From: CAMPJU01 sp046566095
GTDB lineage: Bacteria > Pseudomonadota > Gammaproteobacteria > Xanthomonadales > Xanthomonadaceae
Direction of reading: 5' to 3'
Assembly (NCBI GenBank): GCA_046566095.1
Contig: JBKHXI010000159.1
Location: 1-21,252, forward strand
Length of the DNA stretch: 21,252 nt
Position 1 is the first letter of the stretch; the number at the start of each line of letters is the position of its first letter. A program made the translations under genes and the position numbers. A model generated the notes under the pieces. It was not told the DNA's origin. It saw only the letters and a program-made list of their open reading frames with translations, and did not search any database. Below, in pieces: positions 14,399 through 21,252 of the stretch.

Positions 14399-17044
14399 TC
14401 AGAACGAGGCGCCGATGCTGAAGGAATAGCTGCGCCCGAGGTCGTAGCGGTTGAGGTCGACGCGGCCGCCGCCCAGTTCCTGGTACTCCTGGTATTCCTC
14501 GCCGAGCAGGTTGCGCGCCTCGAAGCCGAGCGTGACCCGGGTGCCGCCCAGCAGGAAGCCCTTGCGCAGGACCAGGTCGACCATCGTGCCCGGCTCCTGG
14601 ATCAGGTCCGGCTGGCCCGGGCGGCCGCGGGCGGAGATCCGCTCGCTGGCGTAGTTCACCAGCACGATCGCCTGGCTGCGGCTGGCCGGATGCTCGTAGC
14701 CGAACTGCAGGTTGGCCAGGTGCTCGGACTGTCCCTGCAGCTGGCTGCCGTCGCGCACCAGCTCCGCGGCCGGGCGCGGCTGGCCGCCGCCGGCCAGCGG
14801 AAAGACCACGTCGTCCTCGTCCACCCCGACCCGGCTGCGCGACCAGGTGTAGTTGGCGCCCAGGAACAGGTGGCCCTGCGGCAGCCAGTCCCCGCCGAAG
14901 GTCATCCGGCTGTCGAGCTCGACGCCGTACAGGTCGGCCTCCGGGGCGTTGATGAAGGTCTGCTGCACGGTGGCGCCGGCCTCGTTGACGATCGACTCCA
15001 CCGGCCGCTCGATCCGCTTGTGGAACAGGCCGACGTTGAAGTACTCGCGATCGTCGAAATACCACTCGAAGCGCGCGTCCAGGTTGACCAGCTCGCTGTC
15101 GACCAGGAACGGGTTGCCGATGAACACCCGGTCGCTGTCCAGGTCCAGGTACTGCTGCGGCGCCAGCTCGCGGAACTGGGGCCGGGCGATGGTCCTGGAC
15201 GCGGCCAGGCGCAGCTGCATGTTCTCGCCGAAGCCCCAGGTGAGGTTGAAGGCGGGCAGCAGGTAGGAGTTCTCCAGCGGCGCGGCGCCGGCCGGGGTGG
15301 CGCCGCCGAACAGGTCGATCGGCTGCACCTGCTGGGTCGCGTCCTCGTAGCGCAGGCCGGCGGTGGCGCGCACGTTCTCGAGCAGTTCCGCCTCCAGCTC
15401 GGCGTAGGCCGCGCGGGTCTCGAGCGAGGCGTCGTACGCCGCCGCGCCGTTGGCGCCGGTGGTCTCGCGCAGGGTCAGGAAGCCCTGGTACAGGTTGAAG
15501 TCGGAGAACAGGAAGTCCGGGCGCTGGAACTGCACCAGGAACGGCAGCGGGCCGTTGAGCGCGAGGAAGCGGAACTCGCGCTGCCAGGCGTTGCGCTCGT
15601 TGTCCAGCCAGGCGCCGCCGAAGTGCAGCTTCAGGGAACGCTCGGTGGGCAGGTTCCAGTGCACGTCGACGCCGGCGCTGTCGACGCGGTCGGTGACCTG
15701 CCCGAAGCGGGTGTAGTTCTGCTCCTGGGAGGCGTTGTGGCGGTAGCGGCCGTCGACCAGGCGGAAGGTGATGCCCTTCTCGTACGGGGATTCGCGGCTG
15801 GCGCGGGCGTGCGAGAGGCGCCAGTCGACCTCGATGTCGCGGTATTCGCCGAAAGTGTGGCCGCCGGCCAGCTGGGTGTCGACCAGTTCGCGCTCGAACC
15901 AGAGGGTATTGTCCTCCCGGACCTCGGCGCCGGTCAGGTCGCTGTAGCCGTAGCGGCTGCGCGCTTCCTTGCTGGTGTCGTGCACGTACAGCGTGGTGAG
16001 GTTGACCCGGTGGTTCTCGCCTTCCAGGCCGGCGCCGACCAGCGCGTTGACCGTCGCGGTGTTCTCGGTGGCCAGGAACTCGTAGTCCGAGCGCACGGTC
16101 ATGCGCTCGTTCTCGACGCCGCCTTCCTGCTGCACGCCGAACTGGGTGCGCCACTGGTTCCTGAAGCCCGCCACCGCCAGCAGGCCCAGCTCCAGGCCGT
16201 CGCCGAGCTGGAACGAGCGTCCCGCGCTGCCGTCGATGCTGAAGTCCGGGTCGATGCTGTCCTTGGCCTGCAGCAGGTTGAGCGGCGCGTTGACGAAGCT
16301 GGCGCCGATGCGCTTGAGCTCGTCCTGGGTGAAGCTGCCCTGGTCGATGCGACGGCCGGTTTCCATCGCCGCGCGCAGCTCGGCCGGGATCTTGCGGGTG
16401 CCGTCGTCGTAGCCGAACCAGTCGCTGTCGGAACCGTAGTAGGTCAGGCCGTCGCGGAAGGTGGTCTCGGAATTGCCGCCGGTTCCGACCGACAGCGTCA
16501 GGAACGGGATGTCCGGGGTGCCGACGGTGCGCAGGTCGATCACGCCGCCGCCGAACTCGCCGGGGTAGCGCGCCGAGTAGGTCTTCTGCACGTGCACCGT
16601 CTCCAGCACGTTGGCCGGGAACAGGTCCAGCGGCACCACGCGCTTGAGCGGTTCCGGGCTCGGCAGCGGCGAGCCGTTGAGCAGCGCCGAGGAATAGCGC
16701 TCGTTGAGGCCGCGCACGTAGATGAACTTGCCCTCGGCCAGGCTCAGGCCGGCGACCCGGGTGAGGGCCTCGGCGGCGTCGCTGTCGCCCTGGCGCGCGA
16801 AGTCCTCGCGCGTGACCACCGAGATCACTTCCGAGCTTTCCAGCAGGGGCTCGGGGATGTACTTCCCGCGGACCTCGATCGCCCCCAGTTCGGTGGCGCG
16901 TTCGGCCTGGTCCCCGTCGTCGGATCCGGTCGCGGCCGGCTCGGTTGGCGGGATCGGTGCCGGGTCCTGCGCGAAGGCGCCGGGCGCGGCGAGCAGCGCG
17001 GCGATCGCGAGGGACAGACCGGTTCGGGTCGGGATTGGCTTCAT
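14399..17044 (-). CDS. TonB-dependent outer-membrane receptor
   Basis: Energised outer-membrane transporter, 881 aa. Signal peptide residues 1-25 (ending GAFA), a TonB-box-like segment ELGAIEVRGKY near 52-62, a plug domain at about 65-175 (ISVVTREDFARQGDSDAAEALTRVAGL, then IYVRGLNERYSSALLNGSPL and GEFGGGVIDLRT), and a 22-strand barrel ending FSIGASF with a terminal Phe. No STN domain, so it probably does not signal to an ECF sigma factor itself. The plug with YVRGLNERY is that of the Xanthomonas/Caulobacter-type receptors. The substrate is not readable; annotation as a siderophore receptor would be a guess. ATG 17044 has GAAGG 9 nt upstream. Co-transcribed behind the lipoprotein gene, 91 bp apart, and directly upstream of gspC as in Xanthomonas Xcs loci. 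Confidence 0.93.
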   Translation of the reverse strand: MKPIPTRTGLSLAIAALLAAPGAFAQDPAPIPPTEPAATGSDDGDQAERATELGAIEVRGKYIPEPLLESSEVISVVTREDFARQGDSDAAEALTRVAGLSLAEGKFIYVRGLNERYSSALLNGSPLPSPEPLKRVVPLDLFPANVLETVHVQKTYSARYPGEFGGGVIDLRTVGTPDIPFLTLSVGTGGNSETTFRDGLTYYGSDSDWFGYDDGTRKIPAELRAAMETGRRIDQGSFTQDELKRIGASFVNAPLNLLQAKDSIDPDFSIDGSAGRSFQLGDGLELGLLAVAGFRNQWRTQFGVQQEGGVENERMTVRSDYEFLATENTATVNALVGAGLEGENHRVNLTTLYVHDTSKEARSRYGYSDLTGAEVREDNTLWFERELVDTQLAGGHTFGEYRDIEVDWRLSHARASRESPYEKGITFRLVDGRYRHNASQEQNYTRFGQVTDRVDSAGVDVHWNLPTERSLKLHFGGAWLDNERNAWQREFRFLALNGPLPFLVQFQRPDFLFSDFNLYQGFLTLRETTGANGAAAYDASLETRAAYAELEAELLENVRATAGLRYEDATQQVQPIDLFGGATPAGAAPLENSYLLPAFNLTWGFGENMQLRLAASRTIARPQFRELAPQQYLDLDSDRVFIGNPFLVDSELVNLDARFEWYFDDREYFNVGLFHKRIERPVESIVNEAGATVQQTFINAPEADLYGVELDSRMTFGGDWLPQGHLFLGANYTWSRSRVGVDEDDVVFPLAGGGQPRPAAELVRDGSQLQGQSEHLANLQFGYEHPASRSQAIVLVNYASERISARGRPGQPDLIQEPGTMVDLVLRKGFLLGGTRVTLGFEARNLLGEEYQEYQELGGGRVDLNRYDLGRSYSFSIGASF

Positions 17045-17079
17045 GGTGTACGGCCTTCGGTGCGGATGGGGAGCTGCCT

Positions 17080-17124
17080 GCGAAGCGGGGCCGCGGACGC
17101 GTCCGCAGCCCCGCGTTCCTTCGC
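17080..17124 (-). terminator. Strong stem-loop between lipoprotein and receptor genes
   Basis: Arms 17086-17098 and 17101-17113 pair with one mismatch (17092/17107), and a second helix 17080-17085 with 17119-17124 can close outside it. It starts 12 bases past the lipoprotein stop. Without a T-run, an mRNA-stabilising or partial-termination role, giving more lipoprotein than receptor, is as likely as full termination. Confidence 0.55.
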
Positions 17125-17135
17125 GCTGCGGTGGA

Positions 17136-18578
17136 TCAGCAGGGGGTGTCGCTGGTGAGGCCGCAGGTCCAGCCGCGCCACCAGTTGTCGTTGGCGTCCC
17201 TGACGCCGCCGATGTAGTCGACCTGCTGGAAGAACGGGCTGACCGAGGGCAGGTTGGCGAAGGCCGGCCGCGCGCTCTCGTTGGGTCCGTTGACGAAGGT
17301 GCCGGTCAGGCTGGAAGTGCCGTTGGCGACGTTGTTGCTGCCGGCATTGAAGGTGTTGGCCGCCTGGTTGTCGGCGTCGTCGGTGAACGGCGTCGCGCAG
17401 GAGAAGAACACCGAGTCGAAGCTGCCGCGGGTGTTGCTGTTGTCGATGTCCAGGCAGGCGTCGCTGCCGGTGACCACCATGTTGTAGTACTGGGTGTTGT
17501 TGCCGGTGTTGAGCACGATGCCGGTGCCGCGGCCGGGCCGTCCGACCATGGTCACGTTGGCGATCTTCGGGTTGGTGAACGGCTGGCGGTCGGAGGCCGA
17601 CATCTCGTTCATGCGGTCGCCGCCGCTGGCGCGCTGGACCACGATGCCGAACTGGATCGAGCCGTTGAAGCCGACGTCGGTGTCGAAGCTGTCGTCGTCG
17701 TTGCCGGTGGCCACCAGGTACCTGCCGTTGACGGTGCCGCCGAACCACTCGAAGCCGTCGTCGGAGCTGTTGTGCACCTGCACATACTCGAACACCGTAC
17801 CGTTGCCGATGCCGGCCAGGGTGATGCCGTTGAGCTCGTTGTTGGGCAGGATCTGGAAGCCCGAGTGCATGACCCGCATGTAGCGCATCCGGCCGCTGTT
17901 GTCGGCCGGCTGGTTGCCGCCGTAGAAGGCGTTGGTGCCCTCGACCTGCGCCTCGCAGGTGGCGGTGCCCGGCTGGGTGGTGCCCGGGCAATTGCTGATC
18001 GGCGCGCGGCCGAGCAGCACCAGGCCGCCCCACTGGCCGATCGAATCGGCGTTGGTCTGTCCTTCCACGCTCTGGCGGCTGGTGAACACGATCGGGGCGG
18101 TCGCGGTGCCTTCGGCGAACAGCTGCGAGCCGCGGTTGACCACGAGGTAGTCGAGACCGGCCGAGCCGAATACGGTCACGCCCGGCTCGATGGTCAGGAT
18201 GCCGCGTTGGGCGCCGGCCACCGGTGCGTTGGCGTTGCCGCCCTGGTCGTCGCCGACGTCGACGCGTCCGTTGAGCGAGTAGATGGTGCCGTCGCGCTTG
18301 GGCACGACCAGGTTGCCGACGATCTTGGGCGGCAGCTGACAGTTGCGCATGTTGGCGATGGTGCCGACGTTGGCGAAGCCCTGGGGGCAGTCGGCGGCCG
18401 GACCGCCGCTCGGCGGAGGCGGCGGCGGAGGCGGCGGGGGCGGCTGGGTCGGTGGCGGCGGCGGGGGGAAGGCCCCCTCGCCCGGCGAGGCGACGCGGTC
18501 GGCGCCGTTGCAGGCGCTCAGCGCGAACACCGCGCCGAACGTCATCAGCAGGGTCTTGGTCGAATTGCGGTTGGACAT
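17136..18578 (-). CDS. Surface or secreted lipoprotein with poly-proline stalk and beta-helix-like body
   Basis: 480-aa lipoprotein of unknown function. Lipobox LSAC with Cys23 and Asn at +2, pointing to the outer membrane. Residues 38-56 hold runs of 6 and 11 prolines separated by TQ. The body has phrases I recognise from an unnamed family paired with TonB receptors in Xanthomonads, Caulobacterales and other bacteria: GQWGGLVLLGRAP, DNSGRMRYMRVMHSGF, NNELNGITLAGIG, NSSDDGFEWFGGTVN and NDDDSFDTDVGFNG, laid out like right-handed beta-helix rungs. Eight further cysteines fall in four close pairs (64/80, 197/208, 375/394, 472/480), suggesting four disulfides. ATG 18578 was chosen for GGAG 6 nt upstream; ATG 18584 is possible. 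First gene before the receptor and T2SS operon, it is a fair candidate T2SS substrate, comparable to Caulobacter ElpS. Confidence 0.8.
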   Translation of the reverse strand: MSNRNSTKTLLMTFGAVFALSACNGADRVASPGEGAFPPPPPPTQPPPPPPPPPPPSGGPAADCPQGFANVGTIANMRNCQLPPKIVGNLVVPKRDGTIYSLNGRVDVGDDQGGNANAPVAGAQRGILTIEPGVTVFGSAGLDYLVVNRGSQLFAEGTATAPIVFTSRQSVEGQTNADSIGQWGGLVLLGRAPISNCPGTTQPGTATCEAQVEGTNAFYGGNQPADNSGRMRYMRVMHSGFQILPNNELNGITLAGIGNGTVFEYVQVHNSSDDGFEWFGGTVNGRYLVATGNDDDSFDTDVGFNGSIQFGIVVQRASGGDRMNEMSASDRQPFTNPKIANVTMVGRPGRGTGIVLNTGNNTQYYNMVVTGSDACLDIDNSNTRGSFDSVFFSCATPFTDDADNQAANTFNAGSNNVANGTSSLTGTFVNGPNESARPAFANLPSVSPFFQQVDYIGGVRDANDNWWRGWTCGLTSDTPC

Positions 18579-18702
18579 GCCCATCTCCGGTGGTGAGGGT
18601 GCTGCGGACGGCGGGATCGCTTGGGCGAGGAGCAGCCGGCGCATGCACGCGCGTCGACCATCGATGCCGAACGGCGCTTCCCCGGCGGTTCGTCAAGCCG
18701 GA

Positions 18703-18736
18703 ACGATAGGGAACTTGTGTGACAGCTTTCTTGCGT
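18703..18736 (-). promoter_or_regulatory. Candidate promoter of the lipoprotein-receptor operon
   Basis: On the minus strand ACGCAAG (18736-18730), AAAG, CTGTCAC (18725-18719), then 10 bp and TATCGT (18708-18703) as -10 (4 of 6). CTGTCAC matches the PhoB half-site at 6 of 7; the other half is poor but aligns with the corresponding half upstream of gspC. This leaves a leader of about 118 nt. The rest of the 303-bp divergent gap (18579-18881) holds the oxygenase promoter and nothing else I can name. Confidence 0.35.
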
Positions 18737-18814
18737 TTTTCACGCCGCGTTCGTCGAACCGACGCATCCGCGCCGGCGGTCGCGACGGCCGCGGCGCATG
18801 CCGGCAGACATGCG

Positions 18815-18848
18815 CTGTCATCGGCATGTCATGCCCGTGTCATGCAAT
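18815..18848 (+). promoter_or_regulatory. Triple Pho-box-like repeat and promoter of the oxygenase gene
   Basis: CTGTCAT (18815-18821), ATGTCAT (18826-18832) and GTGTCAT (18837-18843) repeat with an exact 11-bp period; they match the PhoB half-site CTGTCAT at 7, 6 and 6 of 7. Ten bp after the second half-site is TGCAAT (18843-18848), 4 of 6 with the -10 consensus, which is the spacing of PhoB-activated promoters. The site reads toward the oxygenase start, 38 bp past its end. Spacer sequences are GC-rich instead of A/T-rich, a departure from the E. coli consensus. Confidence 0.6.
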
Positions 18849-18881
18849 GGCGGCGACCGATCCGCACGAGGCGAGTCACCG

Positions 18882-19739
18882 ATGGATGCAGGCCCGGCAG
18901 GCATCGCCCAGGAGCTGCGCGACTGGATCCTGGACCAGGCCCGGTCCGGCCGCGCGCCGGACGAGGTGCTGTCGGCGTTGCGCGCGCGCGGCTGGGAGGA
19001 ACAGGCGGCGATCGACGCCGTCGAGGCGGCGATGCGCACGCATCTGGAGCAGCACGCGCGCGAGCACGGCCTGCCGCCGCCGGTCCGGGTCCCGGCGCCG
19101 ATCGACGCCAACGGCCCGTCCCTGCTGCGCGCCGGCGACCGCGAGGTGCGGGTGCTGGCGGCGCTGCTGCACCCGCGCATCGTCGTGTTCGGCGGCCTGC
19201 TCTCGGACGGGGAATGCGAGGCGATGATCGCGCTGGCGCGTGAACGCCTGGCGCGTTCGACCACCACCAACCTGGATACCGGCGCCGACGAGCCGCATGC
19301 GGCGCGTACCAGCGAGGGCATGTTCTTCGCGCGCGGCGAGAACACGCTGTGCGCGCGGATCGAGGCGCGCATCGCCGCGCTGCTCGACTGGCCGCTGGAG
19401 AACGGCGAGGGCCTGCAGGTCCTGCGCTACGGCCCGGGCGCCGAGTACCGGCCGCACTACGACTACTTCGACCCCGCGCGCCCGGGCACCGCCGGCATCC
19501 TCGCCCGCGGCGGGCAGCGCGTGGCGTCGCTGGTGGTCTATCTCAACACCCCTGCGCGCGGCGGCGCCACCACCTTTCCGGACGCGGGAATGGAAGTGGC
19601 CGCGGTGCGCGGCAACGCGGTGTTCTTCAGCTACGACCGCCCGCACCCGATGACGCGCAGCCTGCACGGCGGCGCACCGGTGCTGGAAGGAGAGAAGTGG
19701 GTGGCGACCAAATGGCTGCGCGAACGGCGCTACGACTGA
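18882..19739 (+). CDS. Prolyl-4-hydroxylase-like 2OG-Fe(II) oxygenase
   Basis: Non-haem iron, 2-oxoglutarate-dependent dioxygenase, 285 aa. The P4H domain occupies about 95-282: H192 and D194 (YRPHYDYFD) with distal H262 (SLHGGAP) form the iron site and K272 (EGEKWVATKW) binds 2-oxoglutarate. TSEGMFF near 143-149 and the barrel strands RVASLVVYLN and GNAVFFSYD fit the family. Residues 7-50 form a short three-helix, UBA-like domain (LRDWILDQARSGRAPDEVL, then GWEEQAAIDAVEAA) common in proteobacterial members. The substrate is unknown; related enzymes hydroxylate proline in proteins or peptides. The start at 18882 follows GAGG about 10 nt upstream and excludes the Pho-like repeat from coding sequence. 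It is transcribed away from the lipoprotein gene, whose product has an 11-proline run. Confidence 0.9.
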   Translation: MDAGPAGIAQELRDWILDQARSGRAPDEVLSALRARGWEEQAAIDAVEAAMRTHLEQHAREHGLPPPVRVPAPIDANGPSLLRAGDREVRVLAALLHPRIVVFGGLLSDGECEAMIALARERLARSTTTNLDTGADEPHAARTSEGMFFARGENTLCARIEARIAALLDWPLENGEGLQVLRYGPGAEYRPHYDYFDPARPGTAGILARGGQRVASLVVYLNTPARGGATTFPDAGMEVAAVRGNAVFFSYDRPHPMTRSLHGGAPVLEGEKWVATKWLRERRYD

Positions 19740-19749
19740 GCGGCGCGGC

Positions 19750-20511
19750 TCACTCCGGCGCGCCGGGCGTCTTGTCCGGATAGCGGCACAGGTCGCGCAC
19801 CGGGCAGCGCGGGCACTCGGGGCGGCGCGCCTTGCAGGTGTAGCGGCCGTGCAGGATCAGCCAGTGGTGCGCGTCGCGCAGGAACTCGGGCGGCACCCGC
19901 GCGAGCAGCGCGTCCTCGACCTCGCGCACGTTGCGGCCCGGCGCAAGGCCGGTGCGGTTGGCGACCCGGAAGATGTGGGTGTCGACCGCCATGGTCGGCT
20001 CGCCGAACGCGGTGTTGAGCACCACGTTGGCGGTCTTGCGGCCGACGCCCGGCAGCGCCTCGAGCGCGGCGCGGTCGCGCGGCACCTGGCCGTCGTGGCG
20101 TTCGACCAGCTGTTTCGCCGCGGCGACCACGTTCGCGGCCTTGGTGTTGTACAGGCCGATGCTGGCGATGTAGGGCTTGAGGCCGTCGACCCCGAGCGCG
20201 GCGATCTTCTCCGGGGTGTCGGCCACCGCGAACAGGCGGCGGGTGGCCTTGTTGACGCCGGCGTCGGTGGCCTGCGCCGACAGCGTCACCGCGACCAGCA
20301 GTTCGTACGGGCTGGCGTACTCCAGTTCGGTGCGCGGCTGCGGGTCGAGTTCGCGCAGCCGCGCGAAGAATTCGGCGACGTCGGCCGCCGGCATGCGCCG
20401 GACGCGCGGCGCGCGCGCGGGCGACGAGGCCGCGACACGGCCGGACCCCGCGGCACGGGCCTTGCGGCGCGTGCGGCCGGCGCCGCCTGCGGGGGGCCTG
20501 CGCGCCGCCAT
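19750..20511 (-). CDS. nth: Endonuclease III (DNA glycosylase/AP lyase)
   Basis: Base-excision repair enzyme removing oxidised pyrimidines and nicking the abasic site. Helix-hairpin-helix LEALPGVGRKTANVVLN with catalytic Lys159, catalytic Asp177 (VDTHIFRVANR), and a C-terminal 4Fe-4S loop C-x6-C-x2-C-x5-C (Cys226, 233, 236, 242). The frame from 20511 gives 253 aa; the first 39 residues are a basic Arg/Ala/Pro stretch absent from usual Nth (about 211 aa). Starting at ATG 20394 would give 214 aa and fits the family better, but neither start has a clear ribosome-binding site, and the 20511 ATG overlaps the upstream stop as ATGA. Its 3' end lies 10 bp from the convergent oxygenase gene. Confidence 0.95.
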   Translation of the reverse strand: MAARRPPAGGAGRTRRKARAAGSGRVAASSPARAPRVRRMPAADVAEFFARLRELDPQPRTELEYASPYELLVAVTLSAQATDAGVNKATRRLFAVADTPEKIAALGVDGLKPYIASIGLYNTKAANVVAAAKQLVERHDGQVPRDRAALEALPGVGRKTANVVLNTAFGEPTMAVDTHIFRVANRTGLAPGRNVREVEDALLARVPPEFLRDAHHWLILHGRYTCKARRPECPRCPVRDLCRYPDKTPGAPE

Positions 20512-20903
20512 CAGCGCGGCTTGCCGGCGGCGCGCGCCAGCGCCCGCGCCAGGGCGGCGGCCGCCGCCGGCGGCAATGCGTCGCGCGCCGGTCCCGGCGT
20601 GTGGTCGGAGGCGCCCGCAGTCCCTGCGGCGCCGCCCGCGCGCAGCGCCGCGCGTTCGGCGGCGCGCCGCGCCAGCCGCGCCTGGCGGGCGCGGTAGCGT
20701 TCGCGGGCGGCGAGCGCGGCCATGCGCGCGTCGCGCGCCCGCGCGCAGCGCCCGCGGCAGGCCTGGCTGCAGTGCGGGCAGTCGGCGGCCTCCAGCAGGC
20801 CGAGCGCCAGCGCCCGGTCGAGATCGTCGACCGCCAGCGCGCCGGCGATCGCGTGCATCGGCGCATCGTTCCCGCAGCGGCAGACGGGGCAGGGCGTGCT
20901 CAT
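20511..20903 (-). CDS. Small Cys-rich protein of unknown function, upstream of nth
   Basis: 130 aa, not assigned to a named family. The N terminus has CPVCRC (Cys5, 8, 10), then a short helix (VDDLDRALALGLLEAADCPHC) and a second cluster CPHCSQACRGRC (Cys42 to 53), which together could bind zinc or a metal. The rest is an Arg/Ala-rich helix (about 54-90) and an Ala-rich end. As I recall, Xanthomonads carry a similar unnamed gene next to nth, but I cannot check that. The ATG overlaps the enoyl-CoA hydratase stop by ATGA, and its stop overlaps the nth start the same way, so translation of the three is probably coupled. Confidence 0.75.
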   Translation of the reverse strand: MSTPCPVCRCGNDAPMHAIAGALAVDDLDRALALGLLEAADCPHCSQACRGRCARARDARMAALAARERYRARQARLARRAAERAALRAGGAAGTAGASDHTPGPARDALPPAAAAALARALARAAGKPR

Positions 20904-21252
20904 GGCTTGCGGCGCATGCTCTCCGATGATGTCGTCCCGACCCCCCGTCGTCCCGAGCGCATGTCCTCGGTGGAGAACACCAGTCCGAACTGCGCAGATT
21001 CGTATTCCAGGCCCTCGTGCATCGCGCATTCGCCGCCGACCGCGATGCAGTCCAGGATCGCTCGCAGCGCCAGCGGCGCCGCGGCGGCGAGCTGGTCGGC
21101 GAGCCGGAAGGTCTCGGCCTCCAGCGCGTCGGCGGCGACCACGCGGTTGACGATGCCCAGCTGCAGCGCGCGCTCCGCGTCCACCGGCGCGCCGGTCAGG
21201 CACAGCTCGAGGGTGGCCGCGCGCCCGGCCAGGCGCAGCAGGCGCTGGGTGC
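20900..21252 (-). CDS. Enoyl-CoA hydratase/isomerase family protein, C-terminal part
   Basis: Crotonase-fold enzyme of fatty-acid or amino-acid beta-oxidation; the 5' half lies beyond the window. 116 codons are visible, starting within the TQRLLRLAGRA segment that precedes ALQLGIVNRVV, both standard crotonase signatures, then ADQLAAAAPLALRAI and YESAQFGLVFSTEDM. The last 19 residues (after STEDM) are basic and lack the usual F-L-E-K-R-x-P-x-F tail; the other two frames do not contain it either, so a simple frameshift does not explain it. The exact substrate cannot be told from this part. First visible gene of the trio leading to nth. Confidence 0.88.
   Translation of the reverse strand, partial: TQRLLRLAGRAATLELCLTGAPVDAERALQLGIVNRVVAADALEAETFRLADQLAAAAPLALRAILDCIAVGGECAMHEGLEYESAQFGLVFSTEDMRSGRRGVGTTSSESMRRKP

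Noticed and set aside
18411..18470. GGC/GGN-rich tract as a possible structural repeat or quadruplex region
   Set aside because: It is explained by in-frame proline codons of the lipoprotein stalk; any structure is secondary to that.
14111..18596. Plus-strand open frames of 1015 and 624 codons opposite the receptor and lipoprotein
   Set aside because: The minus-strand genes have signal peptides, plug and lipobox motifs; the plus frames show only low-complexity sequence.
18842..19227. Plus-strand reading of the oxygenase from starts upstream of 18882
   Set aside because: Earlier starts would place the Pho-like repeat and promoter inside coding sequence, and the extra residues have no family counterpart.

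Overview
The window looks like chromosomal DNA from a very GC-rich gammaproteobacterium, most likely of the Xanthomonadaceae/Lysobacteraceae (Lysobacter or Luteimonas type). The grounds are extreme third-position GC, a GTAG-type palindromic repeat of the kind known from Stenotrophomonas, and a complete type II secretion (T2SS) cluster in the order C-D-E-F-G-H-I-J-K-L-M-N behind a TonB-dependent receptor, which is the layout of the Xanthomonas Xcs system. The genus is inferred, not shown.

Layout, left to right. 1-1420 (minus): an arsenic operon, arsR then a glyceraldehyde-3-phosphate dehydrogenase of the ArsJ-associated kind, cut by the window edge. 1592-2731 (minus): a phosphate-selective porin (OprO/OprP type). 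2859-14035 (minus): twelve T2SS genes gspC to gspN, nearly all joined by 4-base ATGA/GTGA overlaps. 14399-18578 (minus): a TonB-dependent receptor preceded by a secreted or surface lipoprotein with a proline-rich stalk. 18882-19739 (plus): a divergent prolyl-4-hydroxylase-like 2OG-Fe(II) oxygenase. 19750-21252 (minus): an unrelated housekeeping group with coupled starts: an enoyl-CoA hydratase (partial), a small Cys-rich protein, and endonuclease III.

How it may fit together. The porin at one end, the T2SS with receptor and lipoprotein in the middle, and arsenate detoxification next door suggest a phosphate (and phosphate-mimic) locus. I see PhoB-box-like direct repeats, GTCA-type half-sites spaced 11 bp, upstream of five transcription units: arsR, the porin, gspC, the lipoprotein gene and the oxygenase. 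The oxygenase site (18815-18843, three near-perfect half-sites) is the best, the arsR site second, and the other three are weaker. The working model is a phosphate-starvation regulon in which a dedicated T2SS exports or surface-displays the lipoprotein and perhaps phosphatases, the porin and receptor take up what is released, and the ars genes deal with the arsenate that enters when phosphate uptake is induced. Caulobacter has a comparable lipoprotein/TonB-receptor/T2SS arrangement linked to phosphate starvation (ElpS); that parallel is from memory and has not been checked by alignment.

No rRNA, tRNA, CRISPR array, insertion sequence or phage gene was seen. The long open frames on the plus strand opposite the gsp and receptor genes are GC-driven shadows.
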